From Trichoplax sp. H2 (Eukaryota; Placozoa; Uniplacotomia; Trichoplacea), in the NCBI GenBank assembly GCA_003344405.1, contig NOWV01000154.1, positions 1-64,000 of the forward strand: a DNA stretch of 64,000 bases, in the 5' to 3' direction. This document shows, one piece after another, positions 24,795 to 37,701 of the stretch. Each line of letters opens with the position of its first letter. Within the stretch, counting starts at the first letter, position 1. The translations under genes and the position numbers were made by a program. The notes under the pieces are model-generated. The model ran no database searches, was not told the DNA's origin, and saw only the letters and a program-made list of their open reading frames with translations.

Positions 24795-27751
24795 CTGCTA
24801 ATATGTCTTATTATAACATTATTGTGCTTGAAGCAGTTCTACAATGATTTCTTCCGATGAATCTTCAACTTATCAATTTACCATTATCTAGAACTATTTT
24901 TCTTTCTGTCACATAATCCCCTAACGTATAAAATACGTAACAGGATATTATCATAACATCAGCCAAATCTTAATTATGAATTAAATCAGTTACTCATGGC
25001 AACTGTAGTTCAATCCATATATAATTAATTTAACATATCGACAAGAGATTCAAATACTTACTTTAAATTTAATTATCAGTTGCTGTTGTTGTTACTATTG
25101 TTACATCATAGTCATAAGTATGAAATAATTGATTTATTGAAATATATTCAACAATCCTATATTGATTTTAATAGTTACCTATCAACATTTCTTTAGTTAT
25201 ATCTTTCCAAGTCTAGAGCAACAATAGTAACGTAAGTATTGTTTCAAATTTATCTAGTTTCGTTGAAAGTGCCATTTTATAAATTCTTACTTTGTTCACG
25301 TTTGTTTTCGTGATAACATACTGTTATATAATTATTTTACAGGAATGTATAACTGCACACTGAGCAATAAATAAATTGCTATCGATATGCAAATAAAATT
25401 TATCACCATTGATATTGGTCTTGGTACGTATAGAATATGTTATGATTTAGTTAATGACAATAATTATCCTATTACTACAAGTAAATATTTGATAAAAGTG
25501 TTACTGATTCATTAAATTGCACCTAATATATTTTGAGCATAAATTGTGACAAATTGGTTGTGTTGGTTGCAAACGCATCTTTTAATTGATGTTTTGATAT
25601 TAGCTTTCTAAAATGATGATCTATCGCTTCTGTAAATGAAACTAGAATACCTGTGTTACATGTGTTCTATAAGTATGATTTAATGCTATATATGAAGTAT
25701 ACTTATTCATTCCTTCCTCTTAAACTGATAGTAACTTCGAAGATACCTCTATGCTTTTAATTTTGTACCGATATATGTTTACAAGAATCCAAGAAATAGC
25801 ATTGAAAAATTTCGCCAAATTTTACCTGGAACGTGTTACGTTTACTTATTAGATTAGTTGTCAAGCCTTAACAGTAACATGAAATTCTATCTGTAACAAC
25901 GCAATAAAGAAGTTATGGAATAAAGTTTGTAAGACTTATGCAGCAAATCCTAAACTGCGGCGCTAGCTGCTTGGATCGTGCTCATATTATTAATAATATT
26001 AATCCTATTTTGATAGAGTAATTCAATTATTAAAGGAAGTTCAACATAAATTTTTTAGTTCAAAAACATTTCATGATTTAGAAACAGTGATACGCATATC
26101 GTTTGTTGGAAAGTCATTTTCTGTGCGTAAACAGTGCCGCCTTTAAATGTTTAATCAAAATCTAAATAAAATTATTCATATTTCAATATCATCTGCCCAA
26201 AAATTATAATTTATAATTTATACGTAAACAATGCTGCCTTTAAACTTCAATATATCGCTGAATACTCGTATACTTTCGTTTCGGATAATGATCTACTTAA
26301 CAGCAAATATTTTGATGGTTTATTAATTATTTTAGTTACCTTTGTGTACAAGCATGATTTTTTTTGTATACGCAAGACTCCTGATGGAAAGCCTTCATGT
26401 ACGAGTTTCCATATTTTTAGGGGGTCACATCAATAGAAATCTATTACATGTAATCATTAACGTTGTGTAGGGCATCATTAAACATTTTATATGGAATACA
26501 TAATTGGTAGCGAATATCGTCATCATTAGTAGGAACTTTTACGCAGCTTTACAAGGCTTCGAAGTGAATGTCCTAAATAAGAATCTAAAAGCATTCAATT
26601 TCAGAAATTATTTTAGTTACTTAACATCAGACGAGCTTACAGTATGCGATTTTGCTCCTTATGTAGCTGAAATCCATAAACCCTATTTCTTAAAGGGTAC
26701 ACTATCAAGTACCTGTATGCGCTTAATTTACTACATAATATCTCTAGGGATACTCCTATTTCTGTTTGCTGATAGTTAGCTATTTCAGCTATGAATTAAT
26801 TGTTTCTTTCGGAAATCATGATTGCGCAATAAATGATCAGACTTCGACATCGATAGTTCCTGGTACATATGTAGTCTACAATATCATGCAGAGTGGCAAT
26901 AGTACTATATGAGTAAGTTAACAGAAATTCACTAAATCAGTCATTTTGTAAAGTGACTAAACAACCGTCATTAACTCGCAAAGCAGATAGGCTAGAAATA
27001 ACGTACAAAGACACATCTTAAAATGGAGGGGGTGATTTTCTTTCTCGAACAGTTCCTGATAATCTCATGCAAACCCGTACAGTGGTAACAGGCAAACCGT
27101 TCGCTGAGGACAGTTTTCTTCAGTTTATTATAATTGTATGAAAAAGAACATGCAATTAATGCTCTTATATATGTTATAGGTTGTGTAAATAGAATAAGTA
27201 GACAGCAGTCACAAGCTGGTCCAACACTCATGAGAGCAGTATCTTTTATCAGAAAACTCAAGATCATTCGATGTAGTCAAGACCATGGTGAGTGGTGAGC
27301 AATGCAATAAACTTTTCTAAGCTTTACCTACTATATAGCTGAAATTTAATGTTAAAGCGTTGTAACTTCCTATAGTAGTTTATATTTTCCTGCTTTCAGT
27401 ATACGTAGGCAGTATATTCGGCTACAAAAATACAGGTACATATCAAGGACACTTCACTTTAATTTCATCAGTTCTAGAAATTTTGTAACATTTCGATTTA
27501 TGGAATGATGTCGCAACAATACATTGTGCAAACAGAATAAGTTATAAACGACACCACTATTCCTATTACCAAATTCTTTGATAGTTTTTTACTTGTTTCT
27601 TAAGTTGTCTACAGTAACATTTTCCATTTTATAACCTATCGTAAAAACATCCTGAATTTCGGCATATACCTGAGTTCTTTCAGTATAACTTTACTTGAGA
27701 AAGTTTGTGTTAGGTTTTCCCAGATTTTAATATAGAGAAGTTTAATTGCTA
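24795..27751. other. Intergenic DNA between GPCR 2 and the septin gene
   Basis: AT-rich DNA upstream of GPCR 2 and downstream of the septin stop codon. No exon, RNA gene or repeat array is recognised. The frame at 26504-26779 has no known domain. A 22-bp near-duplicate (CGTAAACARTGCYGCCTTTAAA) occurs at 26126-26147 and again at 26223-26244. Confidence 0.55.
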
Positions 27752-30385
27752 CTACTTTAGTCTATCTGCGTGTTGGGCTTCCCATTCTTGACGCTTCCTA
27801 CTAAAAGCAGTAATCTCTTCATCCTAGAAGATAAGCAATTGTTTGAACTTATTACAGTGGTAAGTTAAACAGTTATAATAACAAACAAATACTGTTCTTA
27901 CTAAGGTTTTCCGTTGTTTGTCTAATATCTTTTTCTCTTCAGAACGCTCCTTCTTCGTCTTTTCGAAACCTTTTAAAAGATCTTGTTCCTTTCTTTTTAG
28001 TTCTTCATCTTTTTCTTTAACCAACTGCATATAATGATCTCGAATCTCTTCCTCTTTCCGTCTAAAGGTCTCAATCATAGCAGCTCGTTCTTTCTCATAG
28101 CTAGCTTTCATGTCACTTAAACTGAATCAAGCAAGGTTTATTTTAATAAAGCAGTAGCAAAATCCGACTTCGAGTATACGGTTTTATTTAACCAAGAAAA
28201 ATATCCTTATAGCGGCTTTGAAATAAAAAAAACACACGTTGCTAGACTTACTTGCTTACGTCAATGTATCCCATCTCTTGAAGACGTCTACGTCGATACA
28301 TTTCGTAACAATAATGATGTGTTTTCTCGCGCAGATCGTCCATGTTTGTCCTATCATTTTAACCAACACAGAAGTTTATCAATATTGAATTAACTATCTA
28401 TATCAAATTTGATTAAATAGGTAAGAAAGTAAAAGTACAGTAGACGTAGCATTAGAAAATAGATTGAGAAGCTTTGTTACCTAATTAGCATATCTCGCAG
28501 TCTAGTGAAGTCACAATGATTTTCATTTTCCACTGTATGAAGTAATAAATGTTTATATAAAGGTTCAACTTCAATGACAACTTATAGCTCCATTGTACCT
28601 TGTACTACTCCCCACGGATATTGTCTGGCACGAACATGCTCATTGCCAACCTTGACTTTTTCTCGACTACCAATAATAGCAAATGGTAACCGTTCCTAAT
28701 GGGGAAAGTACAAATTTATTACAGTCTGAGAATCTTGCAAGGAGAGAATGAATACATGATATTAGTGTTATATATTCATATATTTATGGCGTAATATAAT
28801 AGTGCGTACATTGTTTGCCTTATTAACGGCACTGACGACTTTATCATCCGCCGGGAAGTGATATATTTCGATATTATTAGCATTTATTTCTCCCATGATC
28901 TGTTAAAAATATCGTCCAGTGATATATAGATTTAAGTTACTTGCATCACAAATTAGGATACCTATTCGAGGATAAGCTTATACAATCGAGCAATTTGCTG
29001 AGCACAAATATATCTTATTCAACTTCTTACCCTACTCTTAAACCCTTGCAGTTCATCAATACTAATCGTGTCAGCTTTAGCAATAAGTGGTATGATATTA
29101 ACCTAAAGAAAAAAAACGACATAGAATTTCGAAAATTTTCCTAATAGCACTTTATAACAATAGCTAATTACAGGTATCAATAAACTACATATAAAGAGTG
29201 CTAGCTACTTGTCAATAAGAATAGCAAACCTTTCGATGCAATGCTTCCATACATTTCAGGTCAAGTGCCTTAATTCTGTGCCGAATCAATAGAATATTAT
29301 AAACTTTTCATTTGTAAACGTACACATAGCGAAAAAAATAGCAACAAAGATACAACTCACGAGTGACCAGTAGGAGAAACAAAGTATAAGCATGCATGAA
29401 TACGAGTATCGTGTAGACCATGCAAATTACGGATTCCAGATGCCATTTCAGCTTGGAGATAGCGCTCAAATTGATCATCAACATATTTAGATATCTGTTC
29501 ACAGCTATTGTAACGGCACATTTTGAACTTGATTAACACTTTATTTTTGTAAGAGTTTATCGAAAGCTTAAGAAATTAGCTATCAGGTAGGAACCAGAAG
29601 CCAAAGAAAGACACATAAAGTGTAGCTATTATTACTAATCAATTACCACAATTGAATTCTATTGTGTTGTTACCTTTCTCCTTTGTTAATTTGATCCCCG
29701 AAAGATTCAGTATGAACAAGTGTCAAACGTAGTGAAATTTGACTTTCTTTTAGCACTAACATTAATAATAAACAATTTTATTTATGAACACATTTGCAAG
29801 CTTCTGAGTCGGAACAGTTTCCTTAAACGTATACAGTTACATCATATCTACTTACCATATGTGGAGCAGTCAAGGCCAACTTTAGAAGTGCTAGAATGCC
29901 TTTTAGATTTAATGTCTGAAGTCATAAAGGGTTTAAATCAATTTTGGTTATAATACGTATTAAGTTGTACTTTTTGTAAATTTACAAAATATCTTATCGT
30001 ACGGCAACACCGAAATTTAATATGAACAAGGTATGTGCCTCAGCGCATCAAATAAAACATATCGTATGACGTTGGTAGTACCTTCGAATTCAGTCTTGAA
30101 AAGGGAATCCATTAACGTTGACTTTCCACATCCGGTCTCGCCTATGTGAATTTTTGGATAAAGTGATGTGATATATCTTTATCGTAAGCAGGTACAATTT
30201 AGATAAGTTCATAAACAGTAATCGAATTTATACTCATAGAATAGTTTATAATATTGTAAATTTATCTGTTTACCAATACATAAAACATTGAAATCGAAAC
30301 CATTTTCAGTACATCTGTTGACAAGTTGGTCTGGAAGGCTAGAAAATCCAACAGTACCAGAAGGTTTTAGCGGACGATCTGGACC
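27752..30385 (-). CDS. Septin, SEPT6/8/11 group (first coding exon not found)
   Basis: Thirteen exons in consistent phase give 401 residues: 30385-30274, 30141-30082, 29915-29856, 29755-29674, 29504-29361, 29275-29230, 29102-29031, 28899-28810, 28695-28599, 28532-28481, 28350-28252, 28121-27902, 27823-27752. Septins are GTP-binding proteins that polymerise into cortical filaments. In order: [12 protein letters not shown], the P-loop GETGCGKST, a switch II region reading [26 protein letters not shown], the G4 motif AKAD, the septin unique element [21 protein letters not shown].(R)LR, then [13 protein letters not shown] and a charged coiled coil ending in a short tail. The VENENHCDF block marks the SEPT6 group. 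Switch II has lost the usual Asp and Gly. The initiator exon must end on a codon boundary upstream of 30385; I could not identify it. Confidence 0.92.
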
Positions 30386-31809
30386 CTACAATGAGCGGTG
30401 ATATATACATATTTAAAGTTGATAAGTATTCTTAGGATTCGTAATTTATACAGGCCAAAGTTGACTAAATCAATTATAATTATCCTTCTTAATGCACTGC
30501 TATCACTGTGGAGTTAAATAATATATAAGCAGGTAACTGATCGAGAATTTAAACTAATAAAAAGCAGTCGGTATTAATAGTCCAAGAGCGACACTGAGCT
30601 ATCAGCGACGTACAGTGTATCGACATGTTGCATGGTCTCTTATTAATTTAATTAACTTCAGTTCGTTTGCTGCCGTATGTGGTACTAAAGAGGGCGTAAG
30701 TCTAGACGCTTTACTACACAACATGGTGTACGCTATCAGTATGACAAGCATGATATAACCTACTGTACTGTATGATGTCAGTAGCAATATATTTTAGACA
30801 GTGTACACTAGAGATCCTATACAAAAATCTTTTTGCACAGGGTCTCGAGTATACACTCACTGTCTAAGTCGGTACTCTAAAAGTCATTAGGACATAGAAA
30901 ATCGATAACATCAATGCAGATTAGAGAGCAAGGAGTGCTTTTATCATTGCTTGACTTAAAGTTGGGCAGTTAACTAAATTCGGAATGTACGAGTTATATA
31001 TTGTACTATACCAGCAAATTATTGACGCAATCACAAGCACCTACACTGCGTATTTCAGCATTACAACAGCAAAAATGTTAGAAAAAGACCAGCAAATTAC
31101 AATTTTGTAGAAAAAGTTACATAGCCCAGAACAGTAATCTAGTTCTTATTTCATGGATTCATTACGATGATGTAACAGATACTACTTTGTGATACTAAGG
31201 AAAGGATTAGTAATGAGAGACTGATAGAATAATTAAATATGATTGGTACTTTAAGCGCACAATAAGCAATAGAACAAGTTCTTCTGGAGTACTGCAGCCA
31301 TCTATTATTTTATCTACTGTAGAATTAGTACGGATTGCAAAGCATAAAGATTTATGCCGTAAAAATCGTCGACTGTTTATTAGCAATACTGTAACATGTA
31401 AAGAATAATCCATTCGAATTTGCTGTAAGCATTATCAAAAGGAGTGAAAAATCTCTATCCAATGACAATCCAAAATGAAAAGTAATTTATAGGTCTTCGA
31501 AAGTAATGGCTATTACTACATTCAGTACTATTGTTGACCATCTTAGTCGTAACATTCTCTAGCAGTACAATACAGTGTTCAGTTATCACCTTTCAACACG
31601 GCATATTTGTTATTAAAGTACGTTGCACTAATCGCTACGTACACAGTAAAATACTTTGCAGGCTACATTTCATTATTGCGTGATTGCAGTAGTATGATGA
31701 AATGGCTACATACGTATCTACGAGTCGCTATATTGAATTTGCTAGTAGGAGTTTGACAGCATCAATTTTAGTCATGGCAATCTAAAGTTAATCACTTGTC
31801 GAACTCAAT

Positions 31810-31837
31810 TCAACTGTATCACTCATGATACAGTTGA
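31810..31837. repeat. Perfect 12-bp inverted repeat, 4-nt loop
   Basis: TCAACTGTATCA (31810-31821) and TGATACAGTTGA (31826-31837) are exact reverse complements around a CTCA loop. The arms contain CTGTAT/ATACAG, close to the pentamer of the neighbouring arrays. Confidence 0.85.
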
Positions 31838-32057
31838 CTTATTGGAAGTCTGACAATAATAAATTCAATTGAAGTGGATTCTAGATTATTCCATATCCTA
31901 CATCGGGAATCATAACATACCAAAACTCGTTTAACTTCAGAAGACATTTGTAATTTTCGAAGCAGTAAACTTGTGAGCTCCCAAAATATCGATCAAATGC
32001 TTGCTAACGTCTTTGATCTTTTGATCAGCGTAAGACTAAGCTGGCCCGCGGATGTAA

Positions 32058-32265
32058 CCACAGTACTGTGCTCAGTCTACTGTACTTTGGTAACGCGAAC
32101 ACCTGTAAGCAAGCTTTTAGTTTAACCACAACCACTCAGTCAGTTTTGCGCCAACTAACCAACGACTATTTCCAACAGTTAATGTACTGTACATTGTACA
32201 GTACTACAGTGTATTATACGCTATGGAGTGTACTGTACACTGTACAGTACAGTACCTCACCGTAC
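32058..32265. repeat. TACAG/CTGTA strand-switching array (septin/CD36 interval, part 1)
   Basis: Clusters of CAGTACTGT, TACTGTAC and TACAGTAC, densest at 32180-32265, separated by less repetitive DNA. The reading frame over it (32068-32328) is an artefact. Confidence 0.85.
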
Positions 32266-32873
32266 TTGTACCATATTACTGCCTACTATAGAGTTCATAC
32301 TAACAACCGTATTGAAAGTTCTTACTAATCTCCATTAGCATGGAGACAAGAAATTGAATACGTAGTTAAAGTTATTCTAAAACAAACTACTAGCTCCTAC
32401 TCTCTCTTGATTGTATTGAAAAACGGCGGCTTATATACGTGCGCTGTTTACACTTAGAACGCAATGTAATGGCAAGTTTGTGTAACAGTAGATTCATTAG
32501 TGGATACAGTATAATAACACGGATTTGCACACTGCACCGTACTGTATTAGTCATTTCTAGTAAGTGTATGCCCGTTTCAAAGACTACTAAAAACCATCGA
32601 CAGGTGTAATGACCGCCCACTACACGTTATTTGTACAGTAATGTCATATTTGTTGCATTCATGGTCTATGGACAATTAAACAAGTATTGTACTTTCATAA
32701 ATGTTTTCGAGTTGGTAGAAAGTTTAGAAATTATTAAGAAATATAGGCACCTCAGCAAATTAATTTTTCGATATTTTCGGCCCCCATCTGATGGGAAAGT
32801 CTGTCTGTCCATGACTTACGGGGTGACAATCGTGTATCAGACTATGGAGGTCAGTAAGAAGTTCTTTACCTCT

Positions 32874-33085
32874 ATAGTACAGTATGTTTCAGACCTACAG
32901 TACAGTACAGTGCACAGCATGCACAATTGCACACTAAGTCACAAGCTCATAACGTGAGTGACGTCATGTAACGTACTGTACACTGTACTGAGTGTACAGT
33001 GTACAGTACATAGGTACCCTGTACAGTACAGTACAGTACTGTACTGTACAGTGTACACTACTGTAGTAAATGTACTGTACTGTTG
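32874..33085. repeat. TACAG/CTGTA strand-switching array (septin/CD36 interval, part 2)
   Basis: One of the densest arrays in the window, with repeated GTACAGTAC/GTACTGTAC and GTGTACAGTGTACA blocks between about 32970 and 33080. It lies about 830 bp upstream of the CD36-family start codon. Confidence 0.9.
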
Positions 33086-33916
33086 ATCATCGATTTAACT
33101 ACACTAAACTTAATCATAAGACAAGCAAGCCTAGTGGAGTAATTTGAACGTCCTAAAAGAAAACAACGCAGCAACAGAGGCTTATCAACATACTTATAAT
33201 ACACAGTATATATATGTTACGTATACATATAATCAGATGGAGAAATAATCTTGTATAGGAGCTTCTTATTTGACTTTTCATTAATAAATAGTAACATTAT
33301 CTACAGAACACTGCGCAATACAGGTAAAATTAGACTCCGCTGCTTTGAAATTGTTAATTACAAGAATGTAAAGTAGACCGTAGTGTGTGGAAAATTTAAC
33401 ACATACCTAACGTTTTTTGCTAAATTTTTTGGTTGGTGACGGCATATAGCGAATAGTAATTGTAACATTTATTGAATATTATCTTAAACTGATGCCAAAG
33501 AGTATTATGAATTTACTTGAATTTGATTGTAGTTTAACATGTTCCATTGCTTGGCTTAAAACGACTTTCACACCTTTTGCGGTAAAATAAAGTATTGCTT
33601 AAGGTTAGGATAGCTATACTGTACGGTGATAGTACGTTGATCCACTCGACACTTTAATTTGATAATTGGAATTAATACTGTATGTTGTGATTAATTAAAT
33701 GAAATGAAGAATTCATTTCAACTCGTCGGGAAAAGCCCTATAAGTTCTTATGACGTTGATAATCGCTTATCATTTCATTAGCTGTATCCGAGTTACCGCT
33801 TTGCTAATAGTTTGTTCGCCAATACTGAAATGGTTAATATTTTGCTTTTTCAAGATTAAAATCCCACAACGGTGTGATATTGTGAGCTGTTTAAAAGAAT
33901 CTGCTGAGGTAATATC

Positions 33917-36900
33917 ATGGCATGTACCTGCGGTTGTGTTGCCATCACTACGCTGGTTTTGGGTGTTTTACTAGCGATTGGATGTGGTGTTGGTATTCCG
34001 CTACTAACGACGTTCTTGAGCGGAGTAGTTGATCAGGTCATCTGAAATATTGATCAGTTAGATATGGAATAGGCGTATACGTACTACTTTTGATAGTGAA
34101 TTAAGATTTCGATTAGCTTGATACATTATTGATGAGACGCTGTTGAATTGACTCTAAAAATGGAATAAGAATTTTCATTACCAAATCGTATTGGTTGATA
34201 ACTAGTTATGAATCTTGCTGCTACAGTATCGTAAAAACTCAGTATAATTCTATGATATAACCTAACCAATATCAGCTAAAAATTAATTATGCCATCTTAG
34301 TTCCGTCGTACAAAATAAATTTACTATAGGATATTGCTTAGCACGCAGTATACTCGTTTAATTATGTTTCACCCCATTGCCTATAACTTTTGATGATGCT
34401 TCTCTTAATTAAGAGTAAAATTTTCATTGCTTATTTAGAATCAGGCTGATAAACATTTATTTTATCTAATCTTAAGCAGCGACATTCAATCCTTTAAATT
34501 TATAAACCCAATAACATGACTGCTCCACACTTTTGCCGTACTATAAATTAAAAATTTATTGTATTAATTCATTATACGTATATAATTGATTTATTTAGAG
34601 GGTAGAATTATTACCGAATACCACTGGTTATAATAATTGGCTGCATCCTGGCGGACCAATTTATATGCAATTTTATATTTTCAATATTGTGAATCCATTA
34701 GAAATTGAGCAAGGTCAACGACCGGCTGTTGAACAAATTGGCCCATTTACTTATAGGTACCATGAATATAGTCTTTAAGTGGGTTGTAATCCTAGGCTAT
34801 TATCAGAATTGGACCTTATTGTACATACACTGTAGAATTGTGGCTTCGTTAAAATTATAATTAATCGCGGTTAAAATGACTTCCTATTATTGTCATCTTA
34901 TGTACTATAGTTTAAGATTTCTGTTACTGCAGACAATACATAGATACATATATGTAATAATTATACATTTAGTAAAACTAGAAAATTATTAACTGAAAGC
35001 AACTTCTTTCGTTCGTTAAACACGATTGCCCAAAAATTCTGCGGAAATTGTAAATACATCCAATGATAATCATATCTTGAAGCAATAGCGTATTTTATTT
35101 TGCGGTATTGATATCTACTTTTCTCGATATTGATTTACCCTATTGACAAGGTGACACCGTTTGCTAGTGAAAGGATATTATCGAACTTGAATACGAAAAG
35201 CTATTACTAATGATATCATTCATGTTGACTAGGGAACATCGTATTAAAACTGATGTTGTCTTCTACACCAATGGCACTGCATCTTACAATGAGAAGAAGA
35301 TTTTTATTTTTCTACCAGATCGATCAATTGATAGCGATAATTTTACGTTTACAACTATCAACGTACCATTATTAGTAAGTTGTAGTAGGTGTTTAGTATT
35401 AACTGCGGTATTAATTTACGAGCCCCTGATAAATGTTAATTATTACAATGTTTTACCATACAATAGACAACGTTGGAAATTATGAGGAAAGATAATATAT
35501 CAGAAAATCTTAAGAAACTCTTTTTCAATTTCATTTCAAACCTGCATAACGAGGGATTGTTTATAAAGCGGTCAGTTAGACAGATGATATGGGGCTATGA
35601 TGACGATATTTTTGACTTTTTACGTGATATAAGTGCACTGTTGCCTAACCCAGTCAAAATTCCGAAAGTGTTTGGATTGCAACAAAATGCCTCAAGTGCT
35701 GGAATATTTGATGTTTACACTGGTAAAGATGATCCGAAAAATTTAGGAAAGATTGCGCGTTGGAATGGGGAAAGGTTAGTTCCTATAGTTACGTAGCACA
35801 GTGATTAATATAAAATCTTATGTCGCTAATTCTTTGTTATATATCAATAAAACATTCCACAGTCATTTGCATTGGTGGAAAGACAAATATGCTAATATGA
35901 TCAATGGAACTGGTAAGGAAATGTCAAGCCTAACCAGAAAGTAGATGCAGTGCAATTTATAGATATAACTTTATACTATAAATTGAAAAGTATCAGTATA
36001 ATTCGAGATTATTGATGTTCAATATACGTGCATAAGAATACGTTCTTATTATATCTAATTGTAAGAAACGTCTGTATCACTATTGCATTACTACGTTTTC
36101 AGATGCCGTACAATTTCATCCACATTTGACTCGGAAGGAAATGCTATATTTATTCAATAACGATGTATGCAGGTAAAGGATACCCCACAATTAGTAATTG
36201 ATAACTAAGTTTCATTTCAGACTTCCAATTTGTGCTGCAAAAGGAATGACTTATTCACAGATGCAAACACAAGGCTTAAATTAGAGTCTAATAATATTGT
36301 CGTGTTTACTCTTATAGTGATTATACTATAGAATACATATTACGGTACTTTTTTATCCTTAGTTGGATAATATCACAACTGGTCACCTACTTAAGATCAA
36401 TTTTTCTTTTTCAGATCCTTATACTCTATTTACCACTCTGATGTTAAACTGAAAGGCATTAATTTGTATCGTTATACTATTCCCGGTAAAGTTTTCTTGA
36501 ATTCTTCAGCTAATCCAGACAATGCCGGTTTCTGTGAACCGTGCCTGGCTTCTGGACTATTAAGTTTATCCTCGTGCAAACAAGGTAAATATTTATTGTT
36601 CTCTTCCAACGTATCATTATTTCAATCAGTGGAATCCAGTGATTATACAATTCAATAGATAGAAAGTTTACTGATAAAGTATATCGTATTATCTTCTGTG
36701 TTAGTAGTGCATGAATTTTATCGCTTGCATTTTCAAAACGTTGTAGGGGCTCCTGTAGCTATTTCATCACCCCATTTCCTTTATGGCGATCCTCAATTAG
36801 TACATAATGTAACAGGTCTACATCCAAACTTGGAAGAGCATGCGACGTGGATTGATATTGATCCGGTAATTAGTCAATTATTTGATTACAAATGACATTA

Positions 36901-37701
36901 TAAAACGTAGCACTTATCCGTTAGCGTATTCATATTTTATTAAGTTAAGCAAAGTGATTTCTTGTGTGATAACAGATTACAGGCTTTACCATGCATGCCC
37001 GGAAACGGTTACAAATTAATGCTGTCGTCTCGCCTGATAATTCGCTTAAGTAAGAGTTTTACGTTGTTATGTAGTTATGACATATAAATGCATTTGCTAA
37101 CATCAGACTTTCCAAATAACTGTTGAATACTAGGGGAATGAAAAATGTAAAATATGTAGTAATGCCGATTGTTTACCTGAACGAGGTAGTATAAACGTTT
37201 AGCTAACATAATATGTACCATCATTAGCATTCGTTATTGCAAAAAACTTTTACTGTCCAATTTTAACGGCAAATGGACTCTATTTTGTCCTTGTAGAGTG
37301 CTGAGATTGATAAGAAGCACGTCGACCTGTATAACCAGCAGCTTACTATACCATTTCTAATCTTCCATATTTTGGAGTATGCGGTGCCTGCATTTAGTGG
37401 AATTCTTATCCTAGTATCAGCGGTGGTTCTATTTCGTATTAAGCGACATGGCCGAATTCTGCACGTGGTAGGTAATCTGTGCTATTTACGCAAAGTATCA
37501 GTTACTCGTATAACGGTAAAGTATGACAAGTATGACAAAGTAGCTCCTGAATAGATTTTTTTAGATGGATAAAAACTATCAAAATAATTACTATAGCTAG
37601 GTCATACATTTAGAGCCGAAACTTGTAAGGATATCTTACATGAGCTTACAATTGTATTCTCTTTTTTACAGCAACGATCAGATTATGAGCCCATAGAATA
37701 A
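33917..37701 (+). CDS. CD36 / scavenger receptor class B family protein
   Basis: Twelve exons in phase give 487 residues: 33917-34036, 34599-34756, 35233-35374, 35467-35774, 35863-35912, 36103-36172, 36415-36584, 36747-36865, 36976-37049, 37134-37185, 37297-37467, 37672-37701. CD36 itself is 472 residues. Seen: an N-terminal anchor (about 8-35) preceded by MACTCGC, whose cysteines match palmitoylation sites of CD36; NNWL.PG..IYMQFYIFNI.NP; GPFTYR; the R-MIWGYDD block; W..KYANMINGT; ANPDNAGFC; PHFLYGDP; GLHPN.EEH.TWIDIDP; and ITGFT...KRLQIN. A second membrane span lies at about 446-467. These proteins bind lipids or lipoproteins at the cell surface or in lysosomes. The tail ends DYEPIE, containing a Y-x-x-hydrophobic sorting signal (YEPI, 483-486). 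The first donor (GTCATC) is weak. CD36, SR-B1 and LIMP-2 orthology is not resolved. Confidence 0.93.

Larger units (their letters stand above)
30386..33916. other. Divergent intergenic region between septin and the CD36-family gene
   Basis: Both flanking genes start toward this region, so it holds both promoters and probably the missing septin first exon. Scattered TACTGTA motifs occur near 30612, 30760, 30798 and 31567. Dense arrays follow at 32058-32265 and 32874-33085. A perfect hairpin lies at 31810-31837. The frames at 30602-30787, 31207-31413 and 33750-33974 have no recognisable domain; the last overlaps the true first exon of the CD36-family gene in another frame. Confidence 0.6.
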
